A stretch of 27,706 nt of DNA from an uncultured Prevotella sp. (GCA_900557405.1 USSF01000028.1:1-27706); one strand, 5' to 3'; positions 8,509-17,517 are shown, numbered from the stretch's first letter. Numbers and translations: made by a program. The notes: a model not told the origin generated them from the letters alone.

Positions 8509-9840
8509 CTAAAGACTCCTTGCCAATGCCTTGAACTGCTCGCCTCTGTCTTCCATGTTCCTGAAGAGGTCGAAGCTTGCGCAGCAAGGGCTCAGCAATA
8601 CGGTGTCGCCAGGCTTTGCCATCTCCCAGCAAGCCTTCACACAGTCTTTCATGCTATGCGTGTCGGCCACAGGAATACCCATACCGTCGAAGAAATCATG
8701 CAGCTTCTTGTTGTCGGCTCCGAGATATACTATACCTACGCACTTCTGCTTTACCAGTTCCTTTATCTCGTTATAGTCGTTGCCCTTGTCCTTTCCGCCG
8801 ATGATGAGGATAGTAGGGGTCTTCATGCTCTCCAGCGCATACCAGCACGCATCAACGTTCGTTGCCTTTGAGTCGTTTATGAAATGTACTCCTCCCACGG
8901 TGCACACCTTCTCCAGTCTGTGCTCCACGCCCGGGAAGTCGCTCAATCCTTTTCTGATGTTCTCCTTCCTCACCCCGGCGATGTTGGCAGCGATACCGGC
9001 AGCGAGCGAGTTGTATATGTTGTGCTTGCCGGTCAGGCTCAGTTCCTCCTGTTCCATGTTGAACGGCGTGGGGTATTCTATCTTGTATTGTCCCTCTTCG
9101 ATATAACCGATGGAACCCTTCTCTTTAAGTTCCGAGAACGGACATTTCACGGCACGGATGTCGTATTTGTCCAGCTCCTTCTTTATTACCGGGTCTTCGT
9201 TCCAGAAGATGAATGAGTCCTCACTCGTCTGGTTCTGTATGATTCGCATCTTTGCGTCAACATAGTTCTGCATCTCAAACTCGTAGCGGTCAAGATGGTC
9301 GGGCGTGATGTTAAGCAGGATGGCGATATTGGCACGGAAATCATACATATTGTCGAGCTGGAACGAACTGAGCTCTATGATATAATACTTGTGCGGATCT
9401 TCCGCCACCTGCAGTGCAAGGCTTTTTCCGATGTTTCCTGCCAGTCCTACGTCATATCCCGCATTCTTGAAGATATGGTATATGAGCGAGGTTGTGGTTG
9501 TCTTGCCGTTACTGCCGGTGATGCAGACCATCTTCGAGTTGGTGTATCTTCCAGCGAACTCTATCTCGCTGATGATATGTATCCCCTTGGCCATACATTT
9601 CTGTATCATCGGAGCCTCTTTCGGTATGCCTGGGCTCTTGATGATTTCGTCGGCATTGAGGATTTTCTCCTCGGTGTGGCTGCCTTCCTCCCACTCCACG
9701 CCGTGGTCATCCATAAGTTTCTTGTATTTGTCCTTTATCGAGGACATGTCAGAAACGAACACGTCGAAACCTTCTTTCTTTGCCAGTACGGCAGCTCCTG
9801 CGCCGCTCTCGCCAGCTCCAAGTATTACTATTCTTTTCAT
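8509..9840 (-). CDS. murD: UDP-N-acetylmuramoylalanine--D-glutamate ligase
   Basis: Cytoplasmic Mur ligase adding D-glutamate to UDP-MurNAc-L-Ala. The 443-aa protein opens with a Rossmann-like loop, IVILGAGESGAGAAVLAKK (4-22), and has the ATP-binding P-loop CITGSNGKTTTTSL (106-119). The central-domain motif LLNITPDHLDRY and the ADP-pocket segment FPGVEHRLEKV follow, then INDSKATNVDACWYAL in the C-terminal domain. The glycine-rich first motif GAGESGAG separates MurD from MurC and MurE. The ATG at 9840 is the only sensible start. It sits between mraY and ftsW, with a gap of about 70 nt to the ftsW start. Confidence 0.97.
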   Translation of the reverse strand: MKRIVILGAGESGAGAAVLAKKEGFDVFVSDMSSIKDKYKKLMDDHGVEWEEGSHTEEKILNADEIIKSPGIPKEAPMIQKCMAKGIHIISEIEFAGRYTNSKMVCITGSNGKTTTTSLIYHIFKNAGYDVGLAGNIGKSLALQVAEDPHKYYIIELSSFQLDNMYDFRANIAILLNITPDHLDRYEFEMQNYVDAKMRIIQNQTSEDSFIFWNEDPVIKKELDKYDIRAVKCPFSELKEKGSIGYIEEGQYKIEYPTPFNMEQEELSLTGKHNIYNSLAAGIAANIAGVRKENIRKGLSDFPGVEHRLEKVCTVGGVHFINDSKATNVDACWYALESMKTPTILIIGGKDKGNDYNEIKELVKQKCVGIVYLGADNKKLHDFFDGMGIPVADTHSMKDCVKACWEMAKPGDTVLLSPCCASFDLFRNMEDRGEQFKALARSL

Positions 9841-9942
9841 TGTTGTTATTGTTTGTTGGGGATGGGGATATTGGGACCTGCCGGATGTATCAGATTTTCC
9901 TTATGGTCCTCTGTTTTCCCTTTCCTCTGATTTTCATTAAAG

Positions 9943-11214
9943 TTATCTTATCTTCAATGTTATGATTGTCATTGCTGCAAGAATGATTGTCACGATCCAG
10001 AATCTGATGGTAATCTTCGACTCATGCACAGCCGTGTTCGGCTTTCTGAAGATATACTTGATGTTCGGGTCGAGCTGGTCGCTTGTTGTGCGGAACGTAT
10101 CATGCAGCGGAGCACGCTTTATCAGGCGCAGTTTCCTGCCATGCTTCGTACCCCACTTTGCCACATATACCTGCAGGATAACACTGAGACTCTCCACAAA
10201 GAATATGCCACACAGTATTGGCAGCATCAGTTCTTTGTGGATGATTACGGCGCAGACACCGATTATACCGCCGATGGTCAGCGAGCCTGTGTCTCCCATG
10301 AACACCTGTGCCGGATATGAGTTATACCAAAGGAATCCTATCAGCGCTCCGATGAAGGCACAGATGAACACCACAAGTTCCTGTGCCCCTGGAATATACA
10401 TTATATTGAAGTAGGCGGCATATTCTATATGACTGCTCACATAGGCAAAAATGCCGAGCACCACTCCTATCAATGCCGAGTTTCCGGCACACATACCGTC
10501 CATACCGTCGTTGAGGTTTGCGCCGTTTGACACTGCCGTCACAACGAGGATTGTCATTATGACAAAAAGCACCCATCCTGCCGCCACCTTATACTTGCCG
10601 CAGAACGACATTATGTTGGCATAATCCAGATTATGTCCTTTTACAAACGGGATTGTGGTCTTCAGCGACTTCACCGGTTCGGCACGATGCTTCACCACGA
10701 TTTCCGTTCCGTTCTCCTTCTTCAGCGTCAGGTTCTCGTTTACCTTGGCGTCAGGACTGAGCCAGAGGATGAGCCCCACGATGAGACCGATGCTTATCTG
10801 CCCCACAATCTTGAATTTTCCAGGCAGTCCCTCCTTGTTGTGGCGGAAAATCTTGATATAGTCATCGAGTCCGCCCAGGAAACCGAGCCACACCGTAGTG
10901 ATGATCATCAGTATGAGATATATGTTCCTCATCCTGCCCAGCAGGATTACAGGCAGCAGGATAGCCACGATGATTATGATGCCGCCCATCGACGGCACAC
11001 CGATCTTGTTCACTCCGAACGGATCAATCTTTGCATCGCGCTGTGTCTCGGTTATCTGCTTGCTCTTGAGATACTTTATGAACCTCTCGCCGAACCATGC
11101 CGAGATGATGAGCGACAGGATCAGCGCCAACAGGGCACGGAATGATATATATCCCCACATGTGGCTTCCAGGGATGCCAAACTGCTCTAAGAATCTGAAT
11201 AAATAGTATAACAT
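9943..11214 (-). CDS. mraY: Phospho-N-acetylmuramoyl-pentapeptide transferase
   Basis: Polytopic inner-membrane enzyme that transfers phospho-MurNAc-pentapeptide from UDP to undecaprenyl phosphate, giving lipid I. With the ATG at 11214 (MLYYLFRFLEQFG) the protein has 423 aa. Catalytic landmarks are GGLDDYIKIFRHNKEGL (114-130, the DD pair), NLNDGMDGMCAG (233-244) and MGDTGSLTIGG towards the C-terminus. Compared with the roughly 360-aa proteobacterial enzyme it has an extra hydrophilic stretch at about 155-210 between spans, which I recall as common in Bacteroidetes MraY. The open frame extends upstream to 11253, but those residues come from a 7-bp repeat (ATGAAGA, three copies) in the intergenic DNA and are not expected to be translated. 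Confidence 0.95.
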   Translation of the reverse strand: MLYYLFRFLEQFGIPGSHMWGYISFRALLALILSLIISAWFGERFIKYLKSKQITETQRDAKIDPFGVNKIGVPSMGGIIIIVAILLPVILLGRMRNIYLILMIITTVWLGFLGGLDDYIKIFRHNKEGLPGKFKIVGQISIGLIVGLILWLSPDAKVNENLTLKKENGTEIVVKHRAEPVKSLKTTIPFVKGHNLDYANIMSFCGKYKVAAGWVLFVIMTILVVTAVSNGANLNDGMDGMCAGNSALIGVVLGIFAYVSSHIEYAAYFNIMYIPGAQELVVFICAFIGALIGFLWYNSYPAQVFMGDTGSLTIGGIIGVCAVIIHKELMLPILCGIFFVESLSVILQVYVAKWGTKHGRKLRLIKRAPLHDTFRTTSDQLDPNIKYIFRKPNTAVHESKITIRFWIVTIILAAMTIITLKIR

Positions 11215-11222
11215 AATTTTTA

Positions 11223-11243
11223 ATGAAGAATGAAGAATGAAGA
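11223..11243. repeat. Three tandem copies of ATGAAGA before mraY
   Basis: Exact 7-bp tandem repeats at 11223, 11230 and 11237 in the mraY leader. They read ATTCTTC-type in the direction of mraY transcription. No function is evident. Confidence 0.6.
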
Positions 11244-11325
11244 ATCTTGGCAACTCTCAGTCTCCACATATTGTTTATCTTTTTATTTGTTTCCTTCGCT
11301 ATATCAGAAATGTGGACGGTGTTGT

Positions 11326-12777
11326 TTATTCACCCATGATTTCCTTCAACACCTCTTTGTCATCGAAGTGGTGCTTCACGCCCTTTATTTCCTGATAGTT
11401 CTCATGGCCTTTTCCTGCCACGAGAATCACGTCGCCCTTATTTGCCATCATACAAGCCGTGCGGATAGCCTCCTTGCGGTCTACTATGCTCAGCACCTTC
11501 TTCATCTGCTCCTTGTCCAGTCCTGCAAGCATATCGTTGATGATGTCCTGCGGCTCCTCGAACCGTGGGTTATCGCTTGTGATTATCACCGTGTCGCTCT
11601 GCTTCACGGCCTCCTGCGCCATTATCGGGCGCTTTCCCTTGTCGCGGTTTCCACCGGCGCCACAGACGGTAATCACACGTCCCTTGCCGTTGAGCACCTC
11701 ATGGATTGCCTTCAGCACATTCTCCAGGGCGTCAGGCGTATGGGCATAGTCCACGATTGCCGTATATCCCTCCGGCGACTGAATTGGCTCCAATCGTCCG
11801 CTTACACTCTTCAGCGTACTCATCACAAGGAGAATATTCTCCGGCTTCTCTCCGAGCATCACTGCCGCTCCGTATATGGCGAGCAGGTTGCTCACATTGA
11901 ACTTGCCGATAAACTGCACTCCTACTTCCAGTCCGTTCACATCGAGATACATGCCTCCGAAATGACATTCCAGAAGTTTTGCCTTGAAGTCTGCCATCGT
12001 GCGTATGGAGTATGTCTTCACTGTAGCCTTGGTGTTCTGCACCATATACATGCCGTTCTTGTCATCGGCATTGGTAATGGCGAAAGCGCCCTTGGGCAGC
12101 ATATCGAAGAATGCCTTCTTGGCATTGCGGTAGTTCTCAAACGTCTTGTGATAGTCAAGATGGTCGCGCGTCAGGTTGGTGAAGATTCCTCCCGCAAAAT
12201 TCAGTCCGCCGATTCTTTTCTGTGCGATGGCATGCGAACTGCATTCCATAAAGGCATACTGGCATCCTGCATCCACCATCTTGCTGAGCAGGAGGTTCAG
12301 TTCTATCGGGTCCGGTGTGGTATGGTCGGCTGGGATAGCCTCATCCTCGATATAGTTGCACACGGTTGACATCAGACCGCACTTATAGCCCAACTTACGG
12401 AACATATTATATAATAATGCGGCGATGGTGGTCTTGCCGTTCGTTCCTGTCACGCCCACCAGCTTGAGCTTTCTCGACGGGTCGCCATAGAATATAGTGG
12501 CTACCTTTCCGGCGGCATCTTCGGTAGACTCCACCTGAATGTAGGTCACTCCATCCACCTTATCTTCAGGCATGTCTTCGCAGAGGATGGCCTTGGCTCC
12601 CAGTTCGATTGCCTTGGGGATGAACTTGTGTCCATCAACCTGCGTGCCGCGCTGTGCCACGAAGAGGTGCCCCTCCTTTATGCGGCGTGAGTCGATGTTC
12701 ACACCGGTTATTTCAATGTCCGACTGACCGGTGACGGTCAGAGGGGTGATATTTTTCAATAGTTCTTTTAGAATCAT
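11326..12777 (-). CDS. murE: UDP-MurNAc-L-Ala-D-Glu--meso-2,6-diaminopimelate ligase
   Basis: Third Mur ligase, adding the dibasic residue of the stem peptide. Seen: [13 protein letters not shown] (29-41) in the UDP-binding domain, the P-loop [14 protein letters not shown] (108-121), [12 protein letters not shown], the [10 protein letters not shown] motif followed by the carbamylated-lysine segment YRNAKKAFF (216-224), and SDNPRFEEP (401-409). The DNPR tetrapeptide is the accepted signature of enzymes that select meso-diaminopimelate rather than lysine, which fits a Gram-negative cell wall. The 483-aa length is normal. The gene lies between the PBP and mraY; the usual next gene murF is absent from this cluster. 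Confidence 0.97.
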   Translation of the reverse strand: MILKELLKNITPLTVTGQSDIEITGVNIDSRRIKEGHLFVAQRGTQVDGHKFIPKAIELGAKAILCEDMPEDKVDGVTYIQVESTEDAAGKVATIFYGDPSRKLKLVGVTGTNGKTTIAALLYNMFRKLGYKCGLMSTVCNYIEDEAIPADHTTPDPIELNLLLSKMVDAGCQYAFMECSSHAIAQKRIGGLNFAGGIFTNLTRDHLDYHKTFENYRNAKKAFFDMLPKGAFAITNADDKNGMYMVQNTKATVKTYSIRTMADFKAKLLECHFGGMYLDVNGLEVGVQFIGKFNVSNLLAIYGAAVMLGEKPENILLVMSTLKSVSGRLEPIQSPEGYTAIVDYAHTPDALENVLKAIHEVLNGKGRVITVCGAGGNRDKGKRPIMAQEAVKQSDTVIITSDNPRFEEPQDIINDMLAGLDKEQMKKVLSIVDRKEAIRTACMMANKGDVILVAGKGHENYQEIKGVKHHFDDKEVLKEIMGE

Positions 12778-12865
12778 GATTGTATGTTTTTTATTGTTTC
12801 TTCATTAATGGGCGGAATGGACTGCCGTTCTTTATATTGATGCCAGATTCCATTGAGCTTCTGTC

Positions 12866-15025
12866 CTAGTTATTCAGCTTGATGGTGCAGCGCTGTCCTT
12901 TCTTTATCCTCGACCCTGCGGAGAGACTTTGTTCATAGACCTTTCCCCTGCCGTAGATGGTCACCTTGAGCCCTCTTGACTCGAGCAGGAACACCGCATC
13001 TCTGGCTCCCATGCCGATGACGTTTGGCATCAGCCATTTGGCGAGGACCGGTTCCTTCACCAGGGTTACACCGTTTCTGGTGTCGTCTGCCTTGCCCCAT
13101 ACGGGGTTTCCATCGGCATAACTGCCGTTCCATCCGTTGGCGGTCCTTATCTTGAGATGCGACAGGACGTAGTCGGCAGCGAGGATATTTCCGCATTTCA
13201 CTTTCGGCACAAGCACCGACGAGGAATCTCTCGCATCGGATGCAAGCAGCTTCAGGCTCTGCGCCATGATGCCTTCCGAAATCTGGTGGAACACCGCACC
13301 GCTCTGCAATCCTCCCGATGCAGGGAGTCCCGGCTTCTGTATACACACAATGCAGCTGTATCTCGGAGCATCTGCCGGGAAATATCCGGCAAAGCTCACC
13401 AGATAGTTCATCTGTCCGTTCTTGTAGCCAGACTTTCCCTTCGAAATCTGTGCGGTACCGGTCTTTCCGGCAACCTTGAACGACTGCGAGCCGGCTCTTT
13501 TTCCGAGTCCCTGACTTACCACGTGGTAGAGAATCGTCTGCATCTCCTTCAGGGTCTTATCCTTGCATATCTTCTCTTTCAGCACTACGGTAGGGAAATC
13601 CTTCAGCACCTCCCCGTCCTTCATGATGCTCTTCACGAATCTCGGAGCCACCATTCTGCCGTTGTTGGCAATGGCATTATAGAAGGTCAGCGTGTATATC
13701 GGCGGAATCTGCGTCTCGTATCCGATACTCATCCACGGTAGTGTGGTGCCATACCAGTTGTTTATTATCTGTCCGCGCTTGTTGCGCTTCGGGCGGCGTA
13801 TCTGCGCTTTTCCGGCTCCCACAAACGGGAGTTTCATCGGTGCTCCCATACCGATGCGGTTCAGTCCGTCGATGAATTTCTCCGGATGCTTGCCGTAGAA
13901 GCGGTCGATGATGCGGCTCACTCCGATATTGGAGCTGACTTCAAGCGTCCTTGGCAGCGAGATGGTGCCGTAACCGCCCTTTGCCCAGTTGTGGTCCTTC
14001 ATCTTGGCACCGTACATCTCCCACACTCCGCTTCCCGTGTCTACCATATACGTGGTGTCACACACTCCGTCGTCGAGCGCCACCATGATGGATGCCGTCT
14101 TGAATACGGAACCTGGTTCCAGCAGGTCTGACACGGCATTGTTCTTTATCTCGTAATAGTTGCCGTCGGCACATTTCGTCATGTTGACCATGGCCTTGAT
14201 GTCTCCGGTCTTCACCTCCATGACAATGGCCACACCCACATTTCCGTTTATCTCACGCAGTTTCTCCACGAGTGCCCTTTCCGACAGGTCCTGCATACCG
14301 ACGTCTATTGTCGTCACGATGTCCGAACCGTTCACCGGCTCTTTCTCCACCTCGGCGATGTTCTTGTTGAACACCTTCTTGATGCTCTTCACGCCGGGGA
14401 TGCCTCGCAGTTCGCGGTCGAACCATTGTTCCAGTCCGTTCTTCGGCTGTCCGTTCCATGTCACGAGGTCGCCGATTGTCCTTGATGCGAGCGAACCGAA
14501 CGGTTTCTTTCTTGTGGAGAAGGTCTCGTAGTTGAATCCTCCTCTGTATGGTGCCTGGTCGAACACGGGCAGGCGCTTGATGGCAGAAAACTGCTCGAAG
14601 GTCACCCTGCCCTTCACTATCGGCCAGCTCTGGCTTTTCTTGTCATATCCTTTCTTCAGATGCTCGCTTATCGAAGCGATGCTCTTTTCCGGGAAGATAT
14701 GGTGCAGACCGCTGCAGATGCGGTCGAAATCGGCATGCCACATGGAATCGCGGAACTCCTGACATACCTTGAAGTCTATCTTCACCTCGTATTCCGGCAG
14801 CGTTCCCGACAGCAGCCTGCCGTCGCAGCTCAGTATGTTTCCCCTTTCGGGCTGTATCGGTTCGTTCTGTATCTTCTTCTGTTCCGCCACCTTCATCCAG
14901 TAGTCATGCTTCACAATACCGATATACATCACCCTACCGATAATCAGGATGCCGATAGCCACAGCCACCCAGGACACGGTCTTGAACCTGAATAATATCT
15001 TGCTCTTGTCTATCTGTCTGCTCAT
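12866..15025 (-). CDS. ftsI: Septal class B penicillin-binding protein (FtsI/PBP3-like) with C-terminal PASTA
   Basis: Transpeptidase that cross-links septal peptidoglycan together with FtsW. The 719-aa protein has a short cytoplasmic N-terminus, a membrane anchor at about 18-37, and the pedestal/dimerisation domain beginning PERGNILSCDGR (59-70). The transpeptidase domain has SVFK (306-309, active-site serine), SSN (364-366) and KTGT (521-524). A PASTA domain occupies about 660-719 (MPNVIGMGARDAVFLLESRG), and a second, poorly conserved PASTA-like segment may precede it at about 600-655. PASTA tails on division PBPs are usual in Firmicutes and also occur in Bacteroidetes. The start codon overlaps the ftsL-like stop by 4 nt (ATGA). 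The set of motifs is unambiguous; the septal role is inferred from context. Confidence 0.96.
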   Translation of the reverse strand: MSRQIDKSKILFRFKTVSWVAVAIGILIIGRVMYIGIVKHDYWMKVAEQKKIQNEPIQPERGNILSCDGRLLSGTLPEYEVKIDFKVCQEFRDSMWHADFDRICSGLHHIFPEKSIASISEHLKKGYDKKSQSWPIVKGRVTFEQFSAIKRLPVFDQAPYRGGFNYETFSTRKKPFGSLASRTIGDLVTWNGQPKNGLEQWFDRELRGIPGVKSIKKVFNKNIAEVEKEPVNGSDIVTTIDVGMQDLSERALVEKLREINGNVGVAIVMEVKTGDIKAMVNMTKCADGNYYEIKNNAVSDLLEPGSVFKTASIMVALDDGVCDTTYMVDTGSGVWEMYGAKMKDHNWAKGGYGTISLPRTLEVSSNIGVSRIIDRFYGKHPEKFIDGLNRIGMGAPMKLPFVGAGKAQIRRPKRNKRGQIINNWYGTTLPWMSIGYETQIPPIYTLTFYNAIANNGRMVAPRFVKSIMKDGEVLKDFPTVVLKEKICKDKTLKEMQTILYHVVSQGLGKRAGSQSFKVAGKTGTAQISKGKSGYKNGQMNYLVSFAGYFPADAPRYSCIVCIQKPGLPASGGLQSGAVFHQISEGIMAQSLKLLASDARDSSSVLVPKVKCGNILAADYVLSHLKIRTANGWNGSYADGNPVWGKADDTRNGVTLVKEPVLAKWLMPNVIGMGARDAVFLLESRGLKVTIYGRGKVYEQSLSAGSRIKKGQRCTIKLNN

Positions 15026-15564
15026 TGCTCTGGTACGTTTATAATATAAGGTGGCTGTGTAGGGATGTGGAGCACGCTGTCCTTGTTCTTCCTGAGCATC
15101 TCAAGTACATTGCTTTCGCGGCTCACCTCGGTGAACTCGCTTGTGCTCGACATTGCCTTGAACTTGGCCTCTTCCAGTTCCTTTGTAAGTTTCGATATCT
15201 CTATTCTCTGCTGGTCGCAGCTGTATCGGTTTGATATATACACGATGGTGAATGCCACGATGAGCAGCACCAGCCATATCTGCTGGCGCAGAAGCTTGGC
15301 TGTCAGGAACTCGCCTCCGAGAATCTTCTTCAGCGTGAAGTCGGTGGAGAGCGGGAGCTCATCTTCACGGGCCTGCTCCTGCACTATGCGGCGGAGTTCC
15401 TCGCGGGCCTCCTGGGCCTCCTGGTCTTTGGGAGAGGGGGTGGCGGACTCGGACTGCATGGATGGCTCGGACAAATCAGACTGTTCAGACTGATTGGACT
15501 GCCCTGGCTGATCTGGGGATTTCTCCAGAGGGTCTGTTATGTTGTTTATTGTTTCTTCTTTCAT
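15022..15564 (-). CDS. ftsL: FtsL-like divisome protein
   Basis: Small bitopic protein in the slot occupied by ftsL, between rsmH and ftsI. The 180 residues comprise a disordered cytoplasmic N-terminus, a conserved-looking amphipathic segment DFTLKKILGGEFLTAKLL (75-92), one membrane span at about 95-112, and a periplasmic coiled coil (about 115-160, ISKLTKELEEAKFKAM). FtsL normally forms a coiled coil with FtsB and activates FtsWI. It is longer than E. coli FtsL because of the N-terminal tail, which contains Ser/Gln/acidic triplets (residues 21-42) encoded by a 9-bp repeat tract. It overlaps both neighbours by ATGA, giving tight translational coupling. The function is inferred from position and topology, since FtsL proteins share little sequence. 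Confidence 0.85.
   Translation of the reverse strand: MKEETINNITDPLEKSPDQPGQSNQSEQSDLSEPSMQSESATPSPKDQEAQEAREELRRIVQEQAREDELPLSTDFTLKKILGGEFLTAKLLRQQIWLVLLIVAFTIVYISNRYSCDQQRIEISKLTKELEEAKFKAMSSTSEFTEVSRESNVLEMLRKNKDSVLHIPTQPPYIINVPEQ
15451..15499. repeat. 9-bp periodic tract inside the ftsL-like gene
   Basis: A GGAC/AGAC/GGAT tetramer recurs at 15451, 15460, 15469, 15478, 15487 and 15496, exactly every 9 bp, so the reading frame is kept and the protein gains x-Ser-acidic/Asn triplets. The core matches the tract between murG and murC (5884-5919). Confidence 0.65.
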
Positions 15565-16475
15565 TTTTTCTCCGCTATTCTTAGTTTTGCGCTCCTGCTG
15601 CGAGGGTTGCGTTCCTGCTCGTCCTCGTCAGGTACAATCACTTTGTTGTTCACCAGTTTGAAGGGGGTCTCTACCCTACCGAAGAAGTCCTGCTTCATCT
15701 TGCCTTCGGGATTGCCTGCTTTCATCATGTTCTTCACGATGCGGTCCTCCAGGCTGTGGTATGTTATCACCGAAAGTCTGCCGCCTGGCTTCAACAGTTC
15801 CGTGGCGGCTTCGAGCATCTCGCGCAGGGCCGACATTTCGTGGTTCACCACGATGCGCAATGCCTGGAAGAGCTTGGCCATCTCCTTCTTCCCCCTTTCC
15901 TTCGGGAATAGCGGCTGTGTGGCGTCTATCAGGTCTTGTGTGGTTTCAAATGGCTTCTGTCCCCTTGCCTTCACTATCGTCGCCGCAATGCGCCGCGAGT
16001 TCTTCAGTTCTCCGTAGAGATAGAACATATCGGCAAGTTCCTCCTCACTGCATTTGTTGAGCAGGTCTGCCGCCGTGTCGCCTCCGCGCTTGTTCATCCT
16101 CATGTCGAGCGGGGCATCGAACCGGAACGAGAACCCGCGGGTCTCATCGTCGAAATGATGGCTCGACACACCGAGGTCGGCAAGCAGTCCGTCTATCCCC
16201 TCCACGCCGTAATAGCGCATCCAGTTCTTCAGATAGCGGAAGTTGCTCCTCACGAAGGTGAAGTTGTCTTGCGGTTCCACGTTGTTCTCCGCGTCGGCAT
16301 CCTGGTCGAAACTGTAGAGATGCCCTGCATTTCCGAGGCGCGACAGTATCTCGCGGCTATGACCGCCACCACCGAAGGTGACGTCTACGTATATGCCGTC
16401 CGACTTGATGTCGAGGCCGTCGATGCTCTCGTTGAGGAGAACCGGTACGTGGTATGTATCTATGATAGTTGTCAT
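15561..16475 (-). CDS. rsmH: 16S rRNA (cytosine(1402)-N(4))-methyltransferase
   Basis: SAM-dependent methyltransferase (formerly MraW) that N4-methylates C1402 in the ribosomal decoding centre. The 304-aa protein shows the N-terminal YHVPVLLNESIDGL, the SAM-binding loop VDVTFGGGGHSREIL (30-44), GLLADLGVSSHHFDDETRGFSF and the C-terminal VITYHSLEDRIVKNMM followed by RNPRSRSAKLRIAEK. All are hallmark RsmH motifs, and the length is typical. Its stop codon overlaps the start of the ftsL-like gene (ATGA, 15561-15564), and it follows mraZ with a gap of about 95 nt that contains a 9-bp repeat tract. Second gene of the dcw operon. Confidence 0.97.
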   Translation of the reverse strand: MTTIIDTYHVPVLLNESIDGLDIKSDGIYVDVTFGGGGHSREILSRLGNAGHLYSFDQDADAENNVEPQDNFTFVRSNFRYLKNWMRYYGVEGIDGLLADLGVSSHHFDDETRGFSFRFDAPLDMRMNKRGGDTAADLLNKCSEEELADMFYLYGELKNSRRIAATIVKARGQKPFETTQDLIDATQPLFPKERGKKEMAKLFQALRIVVNHEMSALREMLEAATELLKPGGRLSVITYHSLEDRIVKNMMKAGNPEGKMKQDFFGRVETPFKLVNNKVIVPDEDEQERNPRSRSAKLRIAEKK

Positions 16476-16517
16476 TATTTTCTGGGGTTATTTGTTTCTG
16501 TTGGGGGGCTTGGTTAA

Positions 16518-16553
16518 TCCGGAGATTCCTGAAGGTCTGTAAGTTCCAGTAGG
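16518..16553. repeat. Four imperfect 9-bp repeats between mraZ and rsmH
   Basis: Consecutive 9-mers TCCGGAGAT, TCCTGAAGG, TCTGTAAGT and TCCAGTAGG at 16518, 16527, 16536 and 16545. The period equals that of the tracts at 5884 and 15451, but the unit differs. They lie in the mraZ-rsmH intercistronic gap. Confidence 0.55.
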
Positions 16554-16570
16554 TTTAACGACCTGAATAT

Positions 16571-17041
16571 CTATGGGACCGGCTGGGATGGCGGCTGCGG
16601 ACTTCCCATTATCTCCTCCAATGCAGCCCCGAACTCGTCTGGCTCCATGAAAGGCTTTTCGGCGTTGGCACTGCTCCACATCTCGATGGAGTCGCCCATT
16701 CCGATGAATTTCACCTCCTGGCTGATGCCGGTCATCTCCAGATAGCGCTTGGGGACAAGAAACCTGCCGTTGCCGTCGAGCGTGATGGCCTCAACATCGG
16801 AGACGAACTGGCGGAAGATTCTCTGATGATCCCTGTTCCAGCGGTTCAGCCTTGACCTCAGGTCATCCATCTCGCGATTCCATACGCTCTCGGGATAGAG
16901 CACGAGACAGGGCTGGAACACGTCTTTGCGCAACACGAGACGCTCCTCGCCGCCAGTCTGCAGAACCTTGCGGAAGCTGGACGGAAGGAATGCTCTTCCC
17001 TTCGCATCAACTTTGGCCTCTATGTTACCTAAAAAACGCAT
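16571..17041 (-). CDS. mraZ: Transcriptional regulator MraZ
   Basis: AbrB-fold DNA-binding protein that heads dcw operons and represses them in E. coli by binding TGGGN repeats. From the ATG at 17041 the protein is 156 aa (MRFLGNIEAKVDAKGR). It carries the two expected DxxxR motifs, DAKGR (12-16) and DGNGR (89-93), one in each half of the duplicated fold. The C-terminus is a proline-rich tail (SPQPPSQPVP). The open frame runs up to 17161, but the extension crosses the promoter and the repeats that look like the MraZ binding site, so 17041 is much the better start. Autoregulation is inferred from the box just upstream. Confidence 0.95.
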   Translation of the reverse strand: MRFLGNIEAKVDAKGRAFLPSSFRKVLQTGGEERLVLRKDVFQPCLVLYPESVWNREMDDLRSRLNRWNRDHQRIFRQFVSDVEAITLDGNGRFLVPKRYLEMTGISQEVKFIGMGDSIEMWSSANAEKPFMEPDEFGAALEEIMGSPQPPSQPVP

Positions 17042-17070
17042 ACGTACATATTTAAGTGGATTATCGGCTT

Positions 17071-17112
17071 CAAAGTTACATATTTTTCCCCACACTCCAC
17101 CACTTTGCCCCA
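17071..17112 (-). promoter_or_regulatory. dcw promoter with three-repeat MraZ box
   Basis: On the minus strand TAACTTTG (17078-17071) matches the Bacteroidetes -7 consensus TAnnTTTG. It lies 29 nt upstream of the mraZ ATG. Immediately upstream are TGGGG (17112-17108), TGGTG (17102-17098) and TGGGG (17092-17088), each separated by exactly 5 nt. That is the TGGGN-N5 arrangement known for MraZ operators. The repeats cover the spacer and -33 zone, so bound MraZ would block the promoter. Confidence 0.8.
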
Positions 17113-17226
17113 CAAATTTGCATAAACGCATGTATTTTTTTACATAAAGCATGTTTTTCATTCAATCCGAAAGCCCTAGGGAAATTCTCTGCGAAGCATT
17201 TTCCAAGTAAAATATTTGCTGAAAAA

Positions 17227-17257
17227 TTTCGTGATAAGATAAAAATCATTATCTTTG
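17227..17257 (+). promoter_or_regulatory. Promoter of tRNA-Ser
   Basis: TATCTTTG at 17250-17257 fits the -7 consensus, with TTTCG at 17227-17231 as a plausible -33 element (18-nt spacer). It lies about 70 nt before the mature tRNA. Confidence 0.6.
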
Positions 17258-17328
17258 CATCGCTTATGTCGGCAAATCCATGCAGACAAGCCGGCAAACC
17301 CGTCCATATCGGGTTCGGGAGTATTCAG

Positions 17329-17416
17329 GGAAAGGTGCTCGAGTGGCTGAAGAGGCACGCCTGGAAAGCGTGTATACGTCAAAAGCGTATCGGGGGTTCG
17401 AATCCCCCTCTTTCCG
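17329..17416 (+). tRNA. tRNA-Ser (anticodon GGA)
   Basis: An 88-nt class II tRNA. The acceptor GGAAAGG pairs with TCTTTCC, followed by discriminator G as expected for serine. The anticodon stem CACGC/GCGTG encloses loop CTGGAAA with anticodon GGA, reading UCC and UCU. The long variable arm (ATACG/CGTAT) is the serine hallmark, and the T arm GGGGG/CCCCC encloses TTCGAAT. CCA is not encoded. It is divergent from the dcw operon and has its own promoter and a terminator about 65 nt downstream. Confidence 0.97.
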
Positions 17417-17481
17417 CAAAATATTTAATGTTTTGTTCTTGAATTTTTTCATAGTAAGAAAGGACAAGCAATTGGTTATGG

Positions 17482-17517
17482 GGGGACACCTGCAGTGATG
17501 TACGTGTCCCCTTTTTT
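17482..17517 (+). terminator. Rho-independent terminator after tRNA-Ser
   Basis: GGGGACAC (17482-17489) pairs with GTGTCCCC (17504-17511) and is followed by six T residues on the plus strand. Confidence 0.85.

Noticed and set aside
11230..12369. 379-codon plus-strand frame opposite murE
   Set aside because: It is antisense to an unambiguous murE with P-loop and DNPR motifs. The translation has shadow-like composition.
17042..17161. 40-residue N-terminal extension of MraZ
   Set aside because: It would be translated across the promoter -7 box and the MraZ box. The family begins at MRFLGNIEAK-type sequence, which matches the ATG at 17041.
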